Shown here piece after piece: positions 23,021 to 35,309 of a DNA stretch of 64,000 bases. Within the stretch, counting starts at the first letter, position 1. The number at the start of each line of letters is the position of its first letter. Made by a program: the position numbers and the translations under genes. The DNA is taken from assembly GCA_963995525.1 (NCBI GenBank), contig OZ023209.1:11018152-11082151 (forward strand). The letters run 5' to 3'. The DNA is from Escarpia spicata. Taxonomy: Eukaryota; Annelida; Polychaeta; Sabellida; Siboglinidae. Below the pieces are notes generated by a model, which saw only the letters and a program-made list of their open reading frames with translations, did not search any database and had not been told where the DNA came from.

Positions 23021-24104
23021 AGTGGTCCGTTATTTTCTTTTAAATAATCTACCGGTCTTGCGGGCCGACACTTTTTCAAAGTTACTGGCCCGACGAAATA
23101 TTTGACGGTCTCGGGCCTCCGGGTCAGCAGTAATTTCGAACACTGGACACAAGTAAACAATAGCACGCCCGCGTGGTAATTAACGTGTGAGCCATGTCAA
23201 ATGAAGCATAATGCTCAACTATTTCAGAGTTATTGTACAATGTGAAGAACAAGGAACAATATGGGGACACGATGAGCGGAAACTTCGGATATTGGCTACA
23301 GAACAGTCTAATTAGCTGGGCTGTCACGACGCGTCCGAGACCGAGTTTCGAATACGACTAACAAGTTAAAATCAGTGACAGTGAGATATGTACTAACACT
23401 CTTTTCAAAGACTATGCCGTGGATGAATTCTTCAGAATGCTATTTTACTATGTTGTGCTGCGATCACTTTGGACGGTAACTGATTATTAACCACACCCAA
23501 CACAAAAGAACGTCTAATGAAACGTCTGTCAATTGCATACTCGGACTGCTAAATCTAACTCTAGCCAAGATTAGCGCCTAATCCTAGAATGGGATAGGCA
23601 ATATGTCATTATTATGAGGTTATCGAATAAAAAAATGCCTTGATACCAAGTTCTTTCACATTGGTCAGGTGACCCTCCACGTCTTGCACTGCGTGTTGTC
23701 CGGTTGATATATTGATAAGACCGGTGTGTGTTGTCGTGGACGGATGTTTCTAAGGCTGATACAACATTAAGGGCCATTTCTGCATCCCCTGCCACACGCG
23801 TTTGACCACATTCATGGTGTGGATTGGCGGAGTTCAGATGCAGCATTGACTTGAGTTGTGCCGACACAGAGGCAGTGACAGACTCACTTGGTCCGACTGA
23901 GCAGCAACGTTTAGGGTGATGACGTCTAGGCCACTCTCTTCCTTGGCATCTGCATTGTAGGTTTGCTCTAGAAGCATGTCAGGAGAGACTATAATTCATA
24001 ATGTAACTGACCACCAAACAAATCTAAAAATAGCCCAATGACGTTTACACGTTTAAATGCGTTGTGTTTATTGTAATAGAGTGAGGCGTTTTGCACAAAC
24101 CGGG
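23021..24104. other. Unassigned spacer
   Basis: A 98-codon minus-strand frame (23571-23867) lacks any recognisable motif. No gene supported. Confidence 0.3.
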
Positions 24105-24260
24105 GCGCTATTTGGGCCTCAAACGAGCTATTAGACACAAATATTGTTAAATATTATATGGCTGAAATGATGTGGAATTACTGAATGAATGCACTGAGGT
24201 GTTAACTTTAGGCAAAATGTAGCTATAACGACGAAATCGAGGTGGGCCCGGGTTCAAAAC
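24105..24260 (+). repeat. Dispersed direct repeat, copy 2
   Basis: The diverged partner of 22855-23020, in the same orientation and 1.25 kb away. It ends in CCCGGGTTCAAAAC, which resembles a tRNA B box weakly. Confidence 0.65.
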
Positions 24261-24679
24261 ATTGCGGAAACATCTTAATTGGATGATGCACAAACTTAGG
24301 ATACGCAACAACACATCTGCTTGCTAGAACCTCAGTCTCATATGCCATGTCTTCCTATTTAAGAAGATTGTAAACACCCACGTACTGCTGACTTTACTTT
24401 TTGACATATTTGTGATACGAACCTGTTAATTTTCGAGCGAAAACCAACCGGTGTTATCGCTCAAAAAAGGGCAAAATATATAAACGGAAAGTATTACAAC
24501 GCTAGTTCGTTGTGGGTTTGGACGGGCGTCTTTAGGGGCTAATAACATTTTTCAGTAACTTTTTTTCAAGGTTGTCCACATAGGTTGTGATCCTAAATAT
24601 GTGTATGAATGTTTTTTGGAGGCAAACCTTTTACGGCATTCCATGTCTGTTCAACCCACTTGACTCCCAGGGTATCATG

Positions 24680-27260
24680 GGCAGGACCTTGAGGAAAGGT
24701 CATCAACATTTGCAACGAATACATGAAAATCAGTCCTGCTGTATTGCCCAGCGAATTTGAACGGGTACACAGAATTGGTCGCAAAACGGACACCCCCACA
24801 CGGCCGCGAACCATAATCGTCCGCTTCAAATCGGAGAAGACAAGCGACAGAGTGTTTCAGTCAATAGCTTCACTTAAACAAAAGGACGAACGAGTAGCCG
24901 AGCGAAGTTTGAAGATCTTCATAAATAAAGATTTTACAACAATGCGCTCAGAGTTGGCTTACGCAACAAGAGTGTTGAAAAAGGCAAACAAAATGAGAGA
25001 CTGCTGGACGTACAATGGGAACATTGTAATCAAGGATGTCAACAACGTGATTCACAGGATATATACCTCAAATGAGCTAGATAAGTACCAATGACATACA
25101 AAGCATAGCACCAAATGACGGTGATAATGACATGAACAATTAATTTTTGCTCACATGACATTTCTGACTGACACGAAATCTAGTTCTGCGATTTGTAATG
25201 TCTGCTATAGGAACTATATGTATGGAAATAAGTTGGTTAAAAGGTACCTGCTTTTGTATTAACGTACGTGTACTTTCAATATCTTGTTTGCTATTTGCAG
25301 TATTCTCTATATCAATTTTTTTTTCTTAGTGCAATTTGTCACTCACTTGTGTCGTGACTTGTGATTCGTTTTCTGTTTAATGTTTATTTATTTTCCACAC
25401 ATGACTTTTTATTTGTCATGATATAATAATCTTTTGGCATTTTTTTGCATTTATATACGTTGGAAATGTGTTGGTTAAAATGCACTAAAATGCATTAGCT
25501 CCTACCACTAGAAATACAGTTTTATTCTTAAGTTTTTTCTCGGGCCATCTTGTCAAATTGTCGTGACTTTTTTTTATTACATCGCCTTTTTTTCTTGTAT
25601 TTTTTTCTATACATAATCTGTTTTTTTCTATCTCTGACACTTTAAGTAGCTACTTATCATGTACCGCTTTAGCTTTACACGAACAAAAAACAAAAACAAA
25701 AATTAGTAACTCAAACACTAAAGGCACACACTCTTATTGAAACACTACTGTACATTAAAAATATGCTGATCTCATTAAAATTTAAAATATACTGAAATGA
25801 TCACTGACGAAACATTTCTCCAATTTACAGGTGGTATTACAAATAATTGTCTAAATGATATTTTAAACATCAGTAATACTGTTGATGAAAATAATGAAGT
25901 GCCAATAATACACCGATCGTCATATTATGATTTTGAAAAAAATAGTTATTAGTCCAAAACAATAATAAACATTTCATTATCCTAAGCTCAAATATACAGT
26001 CTATTAACGCAAAGTTTAGTGAACTCGAGGCATTTATAAATGACTTATCTTCCTTAAATTTTAAATTTAGCATAATATGTCTTCAAGAGAGCTGGGTATC
26101 TGATAATGATGACTTATCACTAATTCGATTAAATGGATATGACTGTATATCCCAAGGACAAAGTTGCAGTACTAAAGGGGGATTATTAATATGTGTAGAT
26201 AAACACTTTGATTGTGAAGCAAATATGAAATTAAATATGTATGAATAATGGGAGGGGCAAATAATACAGGTAAATGGAAGAGGCTTATCAAAGACAGTCA
26301 CTATAGGAAATATATACCGACCTCCAAGGCTCTTAACTGAAAACTATAACGAAGTTCTATGCAACATCATCAAAACAACAAACTTATTCTTGCAGGGGAC
26401 TACAATATAAATATGCTAAAAATAAACGAGCAAGAACAATGTAGCACTTTCTTTGACATGTTAACTTCATTTAGTCTCTTCCCCCAAATTACTCTTCCTA
26501 CAAGGTTCACAACATGTACTTATACACTTACTGAAATTTAGTAATTTAACAAACCATATTTTGAAAGCACAGCAGGAATATTAATTAAAAATGAAAAATG
26601 GTCGTCCACCGCCTGCTTATGGACACTACTCTAAAGGAGGAACATCCTATAACATTTATACGAGTTAATGTACAAAATAAAGAGGCTATGTTAAAAGTAA
26701 AAAAATATATAATATCTTCTGAAATACATAACAAATTAGATACAAGTTCAAATGCTGATCCAAACCATAATTATAATATTATCATCAATGAAATAAATCA
26801 AGTTAAATTAAATGTATGACTAGCAAATTAGTGGCATTTAATAAATATAAACATAAAAAGTCTACATGGATAACTCAAGGCTTGCTAACCTCACTAAGAT
26901 ACAGATACAAACTTTGCAAACAATTAAAAATAACAAACCCTGAATCTTCCGAATATGGCGTATTATTGATTAATCTAAAAACATACGATAGTATTTTGAA
27001 AAGAAGTTTTCGCAAAGCAAAACAATAATATTTTGACAAATGGTTTAATCAATTTAAATTTGATATAAAACATTTGGAAAACTATAAATGCAATCCTATC
27101 TAAACATAAAATTAATAAATCATTTCCAAAATATTTTAAAGAATCCGATTCTAGTGTGGCATACAAATTGAAAATTGAAAATAAATTCAGTACATTATTT
27201 ACCAATATAAGTAGTAATCTGGCAAATGATATTAAATACAAAGGCATCATGATCATTCAT
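24680..27260 (+). mobile_element. Decayed LINE with ORF1 and ORF2 endonuclease, plus strand
   Basis: ORF1 is the 123-codon frame 24723-25094, with EFERVHRIGRKTDTPTRPRT, IIVRFKSEKTSDRVF, LKIFINKDFTTMRSELAYAT and WTYNGNIVIKD. This matches the RNA-binding ORF1 type of LINEs (ERxHRxG, RPIIVRF, I(Y/F)IN.D). ORF2 begins about 25990 with NIQSINAKFSELEAFINDLS, CLQESWVSDNDDLSLIRLNG, STKGGLLICVD and IGNIYRPP, an apurinic endonuclease. After 26400 it decays into frameshifted pieces up to LKRSFRKAKQ (27020) and beyond. The reverse transcriptase core is not recognisable. The endonuclease resembles that of the minus-strand element at 39.2-41.65 kb. Confidence 0.75.
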
Positions 27261-27346
27261 ATGATCACCGCCGGCTGGACAGCATTTATCAAATACCGCG
27301 ACATCTTCAAGGGTAACTTTGGAACCTGCTTGAAGAGACACTTACT

Positions 27347-27720
27347 TCTAATGGGCAGACGTGTTTGCCGATTTCTGTTTAGGTCCACTATTGATATATT
27401 GATGATAGTGTGGGCGATGCCTGGTTTTACCAAACGTCATTTGCTGTCAAAAGGTTTAAGGTGACGCGAGTAGCAGGAGGGGTGTTGAGAAAGAAAATAT
27501 AACATATTATCTCTATTCAACATCCTTTTTACACAGGAGCTCCTGTTAAACGTTAACAACAATGAATGTGTGACTTAAAGAAACAGTCGCAACCTTTGAA
27601 AATGTCAACAGTCAACATGTTGATGCAAACAGTTAAAACAGTTAAAACATATGAAAGAGTAAGACATTAGGTTTAGATATCAGTTCGCTTGAATTTAACT
27701 GTCCGACAAAAATTAGGCAT
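27347..27720 (-). promoter_or_regulatory. Orphan minus-oriented promoter/5' UTR copy
   Basis: The minus strand matches the upstream region and leader start of pseudogene C (57390-57775). Shared blocks read here on the plus strand are CTTACTTCTAATGGGCAGAC, GGTCCACTATTGATATATTG and GGCGATGCCTGGTTTTACCA. The gene it once drove, to the left, has been replaced by the decayed LINE. Confidence 0.65.
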
Positions 27721-27837
27721 GTTCGCTAAAACAAGAAAGTATGAATGAGATCCTTGTTTCCTTTGGGTGGGGAACTGTTACGGGCATTTATAATAAATTC
27801 CGGGGTCGGTGGATTAAATGTATATACCTATATGTAC

Positions 27838-27838
<1 letters not shown>

Positions 27839-27901
<63 letters not shown>
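27839..27901. repeat. (AT)n microsatellite
   Basis: About 31 perfect AT units. The equivalent run in the inverted copy (57210-57240) is about half as long. Confidence 0.97.
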
Positions 27902-27902
<1 letters not shown>

Positions 27903-29565
27903 CATAAGGTTACAGTGAATGTATGTAATAATTAGAGAGTGTTTGGAAGCGTCACGATCTCGACTCCCTTCCCGATCCAGATCGCATCACGCGCTCCTTT
28001 CGATTGTTGAACAATCGAACCGCGCAAGTGATCGGGATCATTAAGAGAGTCGATATCGGGGCGCCTGCAAACAATATTTCATTACAATATTCTACGAACT
28101 TGTTAACGTGACGCATGCTTTGTCACTGATTAACTTAGTGTACACTATTTTTTGTATAAATACGTGTACACCGTATCCTAGTATTTTATGATTTATTAGT
28201 CATATCGCGTACGTGCACTAACAGCGTAGCAATAGCGTGATCGACACCCAATATAAATTTTAATGAGCTTTAGTTACTGTGGTTTTCTCCTACGAGTAGG
28301 TGGTACTTTCTGGCAGCGGTGGAACAGGCGACGTCCTATGTGCACTAGCAGTGGAAGTGATCGTTTCCGTTGATGTATGTCGCTGTTTTTTAAATGCAGA
28401 AACAAATGTTTGTAAAATTGGTAATGAAAAACTGTGAAAAAAGACGTGTTTCCGAAGTATTGCGCAATCGCTGTTTACCTCAAATTGTCTAAGCTTCTTC
28501 GCATGAATGCCGGTGTCATTGTAGTGTTTTTTGGAAGTATTTGTCATCAACTTTGCTTTTTAGTAACGTTTTTGCTGTTTTGAACTTTATAAAATTAGTG
28601 TAGATAAACCAAACGATAACTTGCAACGAGAGTGCAAAGAGGACTTGCCATTTTGAAATGTTGTATCGAATACTGCTTTAGCAGGACAAACTAATCAAAG
28701 CTAGTAACATATGGTTTATAAGTCTGAACAAGCCATGTTATTAATTAGTGTGAGTTTAACATAATGTATTCCATTAGACATCGTTGCTAATTATCTTGAC
28801 AATGATGCAGTTAGTTTGGTTACTGTAACTATTAAGTCAGTGGAATGCATATTACGTTTGATATTACTAACATTATCATCAGGTGTAGACTACATAGTTT
28901 TGAGCCATAGTTGACAATAATTCAAAATAACGGACACATATTGTGGCGCAGTAACTGCAAATTGATTTATGAGAATGACGTTGGTGGTGAACTTAAATAC
29001 GTCGGCCAGGGTAGAATTAAATGTACTGAGATGAATAACATTCTGAGATAAATAACATTCTACGCGGAAAACTCCCCTTCATTGAATCCCAGTTATTAAA
29101 ATAAATATTTTCCCTAAAAAGCTCTGATCTCATTCATACTTTTAAATAAGAAATATTGACATAATAGAGAAGCGTATGTAGCTACACACCGCGCTATGTC
29201 GTTTTCCACATTTCCCGCAATTGAATATAATAAGTTTCCAAACAAAACAACAATTACAGTCATATTTCTTGTTTTAACGAACACAAATCACTGTATCGGA
29301 TAGTTTACCTCCAGCTAACTGATAGCTTCAGTTTACTAGAAAACTGTTTGCATCAATATGTTCACTGTTGACATTCTCAAAAGGTGTGAAATTTTTATGT
29401 CACATATAGAGGGTGATCCATTTGGAAATATCAACGGACGCATGCAAAAACTGTTTTGTGGGCCAATACATTTGTTATGTTTTTGCTCTTTGCCTTTCAA
29501 TGTTTTCACCATGTTTTCACCGAAAAGAAAAACATGTCCAAAATCTGGAATCGCCTACACAATTG

Positions 29566-29573
29566 TATAAATA
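29566..29573 (+). promoter_or_regulatory. TATA box of gene B
   Basis: TATAAATA preceded by ACACAATTG and followed by GGGGAACTAAACGTCATTGC. The same context recurs upstream of copies A', A and D. The transcription start is expected near 29590-29600. Confidence 0.75.
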
Positions 29574-29594
29574 GGGGAACTAAACGTCATTGCG

Positions 29595-29729
29595 CCAGGA
29601 CTTCGAGACGTTAGAAGTACGTCGAAGAGCGAGTTGAGAGACAAGGGCACTTCTCTTCCAGCCACTTAGCCAACACGTGAAGACGTCGTCAAGTCTGCGC
29701 TATTGAAGTTTACATCTTAGTTGAAAGAG
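29595..29729 (+). other. Non-coding first exon of gene B
   Basis: Conserved leader downstream of the TATA box, with CACTTCTCTTCCAGCCACTT and GACGTCGTCAAGTCTGCGCT. It ends at a strong GAG|GTAAAT donor (29730). The partner acceptor is TTATAG at 30175-30180, just before TCCAAAATG. The 5' end is approximate. Confidence 0.6.
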
Positions 29730-30186
29730 GTAAATGTGAAGATTATTTTATACCAAACATAACTATGTATGTTGTACAACGTGATTTGTTCTGGACATTT
29801 TGCAATTCAAATATGAAATTATGTCATCTAGCATTTAACATGAAGTTAAAGAAATGTGAAATATTATTTGTATTGCTAAATTGCCAAGGAAAATAAAAGA
29901 AACCTTAATTGAATTAATAAAAGCAATCTTCACTTTTTATGACAGATCTTGTGAGATTTTTAGATTGTGTAGGACGTGTTCATTCACTATTTTTGAATAA
30001 GTGTTCTTAACCAATAATATAACTATCTATTCAGTTAAAATAGTACTTCATTTAATTTAATTTCTTACCGGCTAGTTATAATATCAATTGCACGCATCAT
30101 TTATTTATTCCCAAATTAATATGTATTTATATTTGAGTATTACTGTGTGTTCATATGACATGTATTTTTCCATGTTATAGTCCAAA

Positions 30187-30756
30187 ATGTCGGTTGTGGC
30201 CATTGCAATTCTTCTGTGCGTGTCTGCATTGAGCATATCCGTATCCTCGGGTACGTGTTACTTACATATTTTGCCATTTGCAAAAGAGTTCACTCTGTAG
30301 TATTATGAGACTTCAGTATAAAGAATAGTACCCATGAAACTGAATAAAACATGTACACTGTTTACAGTACGATAAAACACTAACAAAGTATGCCAAATTG
30401 GCCAACGCTCCATTGGAGAGAAATAATGTGAAAGAGAAATATGCAGGACAAATGCGTAGTCTGTGTAACTATACTAATAGTACTATTACTATGTAATAAA
30501 ATATCAGTCAGCGGGGTAGGACTTTACAGGGATTTCAAAATGTTCCTGATGCCGTAATGGTGGTGATAGTGGGGATGGTGTTGGTGGTGTTGGCAACGCC
30601 GATACTGGTAATGATGACAATTGTTTTATTTTTAGATCCCAGTGCCAAATGTCTGCATTGTATGTGCCAGGTAAGCAAACAATCAATAGCTTTTTCCATG
30701 AATATTGTTGTCGCCCGTTGAACATTGTTGTCACACATCTATATTGTATATGTATT

Positions 30757-30791
<35 letters not shown>

Positions 30792-32180
30792 AGCAGCAGC
30801 TGCTGCCATTGCTCTAGTTGTTCGTTTGGTCAATTATCTCTTTTAGAATTAATTAATAGTAGCATAAATGTCCGTCTTCCGTGATGTGTCAAACACACAT
30901 ATACCAGTAGACGTTTTCCTGTAGTATTCGTAAAGTCGTACATTTGAAGTGTTCACATCAACGCAAGTTACGTAATACGTTCCCAACGTAACGTTATGAA
31001 CAATCGATTTTCTTCCGTCGAACGTATGGTCCATACCCTAAACTCGATGACAACGTTAACCTGCAGGGAACTTTGAAATAATAGATGCATTGCCTTTTCT
31101 CCCAAACACACACACACACACACACGCACGCACGCACACGCACGCACACGTGTATATACAACCATTCCCTTAATCTCTTATGCATCGATGTCACGTTTCG
31201 TAGCAAATCTGATAAAACGAGAATCTAAATTTTTTACAGATTACATTTAGCACCCTCTAAAAATGTTGCACTCTATAAAAGTAACAATTAATAAATGTTA
31301 AATTATGTTGTGGTGGTCCCATTCGTTTTGAGAGATTACCGTAATCTCCGTGTTCTACATTACCTGCTATATAATGATATCTTCAAAACGTCAGAATATA
31401 AGGTCCTCTCAAATACTCAACTCTAACAGCCGCAGTGCTCTTTCGGCCTGGACAAATCTTCCGATATCTCGATTGTTTTTATGTGCGGTGTTGTTCACGT
31501 CATATCCGTGCAGTCATCTACTGTCGTCTCTCCTGACATACGCTCTGTCTGTTGTCTCTCAGGCGTACGGCTGTAACGACGCGTGTCAGGGCGGTGCATG
31601 CGGATACTACCGCATCATGTGGAAATACTATGTGGACTGCTACAAGCCTGGTGTTTGTACGTATCACAAACTGTCCCCTATGTCCAGACCGGCAGCAGTC
31701 ATAATCAGTACTATATTTTCCCACGAGTAGTATACTGCAGACAACCTCCACAATGTGTGTGTGTGGGCGATGTATGCGCGCGCGCGCGTATGTTTGTGTA
31801 CACGTGTGCGAAAAATGGAATAACTACTTTCTTACAATCATGCGTGTAGTTTGTGCGCAGAATTAAAATATGCACATCCTTCAATAACCTTCCTACGACA
31901 TTATCTCGTTTCGAGGATGTAATACTTTTCTACAAATCCATCGCGTGAAGGTATAGCTACATCGCATTGTTGTGTTCCAGCTTACTACGCATGCGTCCAC
32001 AACATGGCCTGCTCCCAGAAGTGTGTGATCGCCTACATGAATCGCCACGTGGACCCGCCCCAATCCTGCGAGCAGTGCGCCCGAACACACATGGGCGGTC
32101 CGAATGGCAGGTACACTTGGGCCGCTACCAACTACTGGCACAAGGTGAAAGCTTGTTGCGATCAAATGGGCGGCTGTTGA
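30187..32180 (+). CDS. Secreted i-type lysozyme-like protein B (non-catalytic), 130 aa
   Basis: Coding exons are 30187-30250, 30636-30670, 31563-31656 and 31981-32180, all with GT-AG borders; the sizes of the first three equal those of gene A. Residues 1-21 (MSVVAIAILLCVSALSISVS) form a signal peptide, so secretion is expected. The mature chain has AKCLHCMCQAYGCNDAC (25-41), CGYYRIMWKYYVDCYKPG (46-63), ACVHNMACSQKC (68-79), ARTHMGGPNG (98-107), NYWHKVKACC (115-124) and 15 cysteines. This fits the i-type/destabilase fold, where CxxCxC, CGYFQI..YW.DCG.PG and AR.HNGGP are hallmarks. Normal members are about the same length, but the VESGC segment holding the catalytic Glu is replaced by AYGC and the RMD/WDV segment with the catalytic Asp is absent. 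Lysozyme activity is therefore unlikely; binding or isopeptidase roles are open. An alternative donor at 31651 would remove two residues. Confidence 0.85.
30760..30812. repeat. (CTG/TTG)n trinucleotide repeat in gene B intron
   Basis: CTGCTGCTGCTGTTGCTG-type run containing a palindromic CTGCTGCAGCAGCAG centre. Confidence 0.9.
31106..31151. repeat. (CA/CG)n microsatellite in gene B intron 2
   Basis: ACACACAC followed by GCACGCAC repeats. No coding content. Confidence 0.9.
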
Positions 32181-32311
32181 GTCGTCCCGGGAACGAAGCA
32201 GCGGGTGAAGACAAGAAACGCTGTAAAGTTTACGTTGATATTGACTATGAACAACTAATTCTATCTAATCATCACGTCCTGTTGACGTGGCTGGTGTATC
32301 GGCTGTTGTTT

Positions 32312-32317
32312 AATAAA
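32312..32317 (+). terminator. Poly(A) signal of gene B
   Basis: AATAAA 132 bp after the stop codon, within GGCTGTTGTTTAATAAAGTC. The same block follows pseudogene C. Confidence 0.8.
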
Positions 32318-32464
32318 GTCAGTGGTGTAAATACTTTGACTTATTTATTCCTTATATACCAGCTGTTTAGATGCCTAGGATTTTCCCACCATCAATATAA
32401 TTATCCAGGCCTGAGGAGATTCGCGTGTACTCTTTGTAACCGCAATCTCATGCTCATCCTGTTG

Positions 32465-32503
32465 CCCTCGCAGATTTAGAGAGAGAAAGTGAGAGAGTGA
32501 GAA

Positions 32504-32547
<44 letters not shown>

Positions 32548-32560
32548 AGAGAGAGCGCGC

Positions 32561-32596
<36 letters not shown>

Positions 32597-32745
32597 GGAG
32601 AGAAGAGAGAGCAAGACGGAAAGACAGAGAAATACATAGAAAGACAGAGAGAGAAACAGAGACAGACAGAGATTGACAATGAAACAGAGACAGAGACAGA
32701 GAGAGAGAGGGAGAGCGATAGAGCCAGAGACCGAAAGAGCATGTC
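32465..32745. repeat. (TA)n and (GA)n microsatellite tract
   Basis: A TA run (about 32507-32544) followed by a purine-rich GAGA/CAGAGA tract to about 32740. The Ser/Leu-rich minus-strand frames are artefacts. Confidence 0.95.
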
Positions 32746-32931
32746 GGCGAGCGTGATTTAACGTGGATGAAGGACCGTTTGGCTTACTGAAAGTAAAAAA
32801 AATTTCTTTGTGCCTTTCTGAGGTATGTATCTACTGATATTTACGCTACACCTTACCTTTCCTATTGTTATGTGTCATCGAGTACATATAATGTTCGGTG
32901 CGGACATCGATGTGTGTTATGTGTTTACCAG

Positions 32932-33043
32932 ACGGACGCTTGATACCACTACCATGGTCATTGCCCTCACACGTGGCGCAATTGTTCGGCCTTCCGCATC
33001 AACAGAAGCTACTGGTACATTAGAAATACACCGTTCGGAAAAT
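32932..33043 (+). pseudogene. Isolated lysozyme-like exon 3 with an in-frame stop
   Basis: A 112-nt exon-like segment lies between TTTACCAG and GTAAGT. Entry in phase 0 and exit in phase 1 are the same as exon 3 of genes A and B. Translation gives TDA, a TGA stop (32941-32943), then YHYHGHCPHTW, RNCSAFRINRSYWYIRNTPF and GK. The CSAFRINRSYWYI block fits the i-type lysozyme CGYFQIK.PYWID block. It is more diverged from A and B than they are from each other. No exons 1, 2 or 4 are recognisable nearby, so it is most likely a relic of a third subfamily. Confidence 0.5.
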
Positions 33044-33229
33044 GTAAGTTACATATGCGAGAATTGAATAACCGGTCGTAGGTATAGTTACTATGTTGGG
33101 AATGTACCGACCATAAGAAATCACCCGACACAACAGATGCAACACTAGTGATGATGTTGTGTTACGTATGATGGCCGAGAAGGGCCATCGCGTTTTTGTG
33201 TGGCAATTTGCACCGCCATGGGACGATGA

Positions 33230-33470
33230 CGCGATGCGCGATGAGATGGGCGATGCGATGGGCGATACGATTAGCGATGCGCGATGCGATGGAAGATGCG
33301 CGATGCGATGCGATGCGCGATGCGATGCGCGATGCGATGGACGATGCGCGATATGATGCGCGATACGATAGGCGATGCGATGCGCGATGCGATGCGCAAT
33401 GCGATGCGCAATGCGATGCGCGATGCGATGCGCGATGCGATGCAATGTGATGCGCGATGCGATGGCATCA
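33230..33470. repeat. GATGCGATGCGC minisatellite
   Basis: Tandem 5- and 10-bp units of GATGC/GCGAT type with variants. All six frames are open over much of the tract because of the repeat; none is taken as coding. Confidence 0.93.
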
Positions 33471-35290
33471 ATTATAAAGATGTCGTAATGAGCATGCTTA
33501 CGTCGAAAACGAGACTTGGGCAGCCATTTGTATTTTATTAAACGCATTCCTTTTTGTGTTCAGAGCATGTGATGATGGCTGATGACGCTGATTGTACGTA
33601 TACGGTTACACATCTAATTATTGTACATAAACAAGTTATGTTTTTGTACTTCTAAATATTGTCACGGAAGTCTACTAGGATTGAATTTAGCCAAACAAAA
33701 ATGGGTGCCAGGCATACAACTAGACTAGGGGTCGAAATAGGTTACTTTATAACATGAAATATGTTCCTATTCAACGGTTTTCAATTTTATTTGTCAAATT
33801 GTTTTCATCTGGATATCCCTGATCGCAAATATAAACACTATTTTGTGTGCCTCTAGACATGATGAACCAGGGAAGGTTATAGCATTTCTCAGTTGAACAG
33901 TAACCAACAGTTTTGAAGCCTATTTGGTTGTACTTATTAATTAATGACATCAGATCTGTTCAGAATGCAAAACATGTCATTTATGCCTTATATAAATTAA
34001 ATTATAAACTTCTAATAATTAATGCTTCTTGATTTACACCCCTGTCCCAAATACTTCCATATCTGGGAAAAACTGACATATATTGCGTGAGACGATCTTA
34101 TATATATAAAGCAGATGATTTAATCTGGGTTCTGTGCGCTTACATTTCGATTCACTTAATGGTTCTTCTCAATCTTCTCAGAACGTCTATGCCTGATATC
34201 AGGCGAAATAACTTTTATATTGTCTCAGCCCCCCCCCCTCACCCTCTCCCTCAGACGAAATTTGTAAACATTAATGTGATGATATAATTAGCAGTGTCGG
34301 TCAGAAGCGTAAACATGGATGTTCGACGCCAGATGAAACGGCCTCATACCCCCTCCACCAATCGAAAATAATTTCGTTTGATATCGGACATCGACGTTCT
34401 GAGATGATACCTTAGCAACAAATGAAAACTACACTCTAGGAATAACGATTCGCTACCTCGTTTGTGCATTTTATATTTTTGTATGTAGGTTTGGTATAAA
34501 AATTAGACACGGTACTGTTTTAGTTTAATATCTAGATATTTTATTACAAATTAAGGACAATAATTCTTAGAAGGGACTAACATATTATATTTAGTTTTAC
34601 ATTTTTTTATTGATGTAGGTCATAATTATATTAATATGTGGGCACCTACGAAAATACATCATGTCATTAATGAATAAATATTCAAGAAATGTACACTTCA
34701 AAGGTCACGGTTAAAGGGAATCTTTGATAATTTTAATTTCTTTGTAATGCACGTAATTATTAGGTTATCCTGTTAATAGGATTATTTAATGTAATGATAT
34801 GCCTTTATTTAATTAGAATTATGTTTTATTAATCACTAATGACCCTGACAATATATCGAAAAAATAACTCCTCGTATGCGGATTTTCTACTTTGGGCCCA
34901 CCTTCACGATCCGTATATGAATGAATAAATTATTGAATGAAATGAAATTTATTAGACCAATAATTACAAATTCATATCATAATAGAGTATATACAATAAG
35001 TCAGGAGACTCCTGCCAAGAGAGCCACATTAAATAATCATTATAGTATAATAATAACGATAAGTTATTTAGACTACATTGTGGTTTGTCTACACCTGATT
35101 CTCGATATTAACCTGCGGGAAAGAGTAAGTGCTGGGATTAGACTGACAGAACTAAGCCAATTGGAAGAAATATGTACTCGGAGTGGGACTGTACTTTTAA
35201 AATCGAATCTTAACTTGAGTTTATGGGACATTTTATATGATTGTGATCACACCATATTTTATTGCCCAGTATTGACTGGGTTCTACCTGT
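33471..35290. other. AT-rich spacer
   Basis: No gene recognised. A 123-codon plus frame (34921-35292) contains RVSAGIRLTELSQLEEICTR, which could be LINE-derived, but I cannot place it. Confidence 0.3.
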
Positions 35291-35309
35291 AATATTGCAT
35301 AACACAGCC

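Larger units (their letters stand above)
27347..30035 (+). repeat. Left copy of an inverted divergent-promoter unit
   Basis: Matches 55745-57775 in reverse complement along its length, including the (AT)n block, the CTACGAGTAGGTGGTACTTTC and GGCAGCGGTGGAACAGGCGA blocks, and the promoter/UTR of gene B. The right copy lacks about 0.65 kb corresponding to 28.71-29.37 kb. The unit carries a minus-oriented promoter relic at its left end (27.35-27.72 kb) and the active-looking gene B promoter at its right end. Confidence 0.85.

Noticed and set aside
24236..24262. tRNA gene or tRNA-derived SINE promoter
   Set aside because: Only a weak B-box-like GGGTTCAAAAC is present; no A box or cloverleaf was found.
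30504..30846. Ala-rich frames in gene B intron 2
   Set aside because: Caused by a CTG/TTG repeat; the true 35-nt exon lies within this stretch in another frame.
33020..33547. 175-codon minus frame rich in His-Arg-Ile-Ala
   Set aside because: Generated by the GATGC repeat.
33541..33600. Exon 4 for the relic exon at 32.93 kb
   Set aside because: TTTTTGTGTTCAG looks like an acceptor, but the following peptide (HVMMADDADC) does not match the lysozyme-like exon 4.
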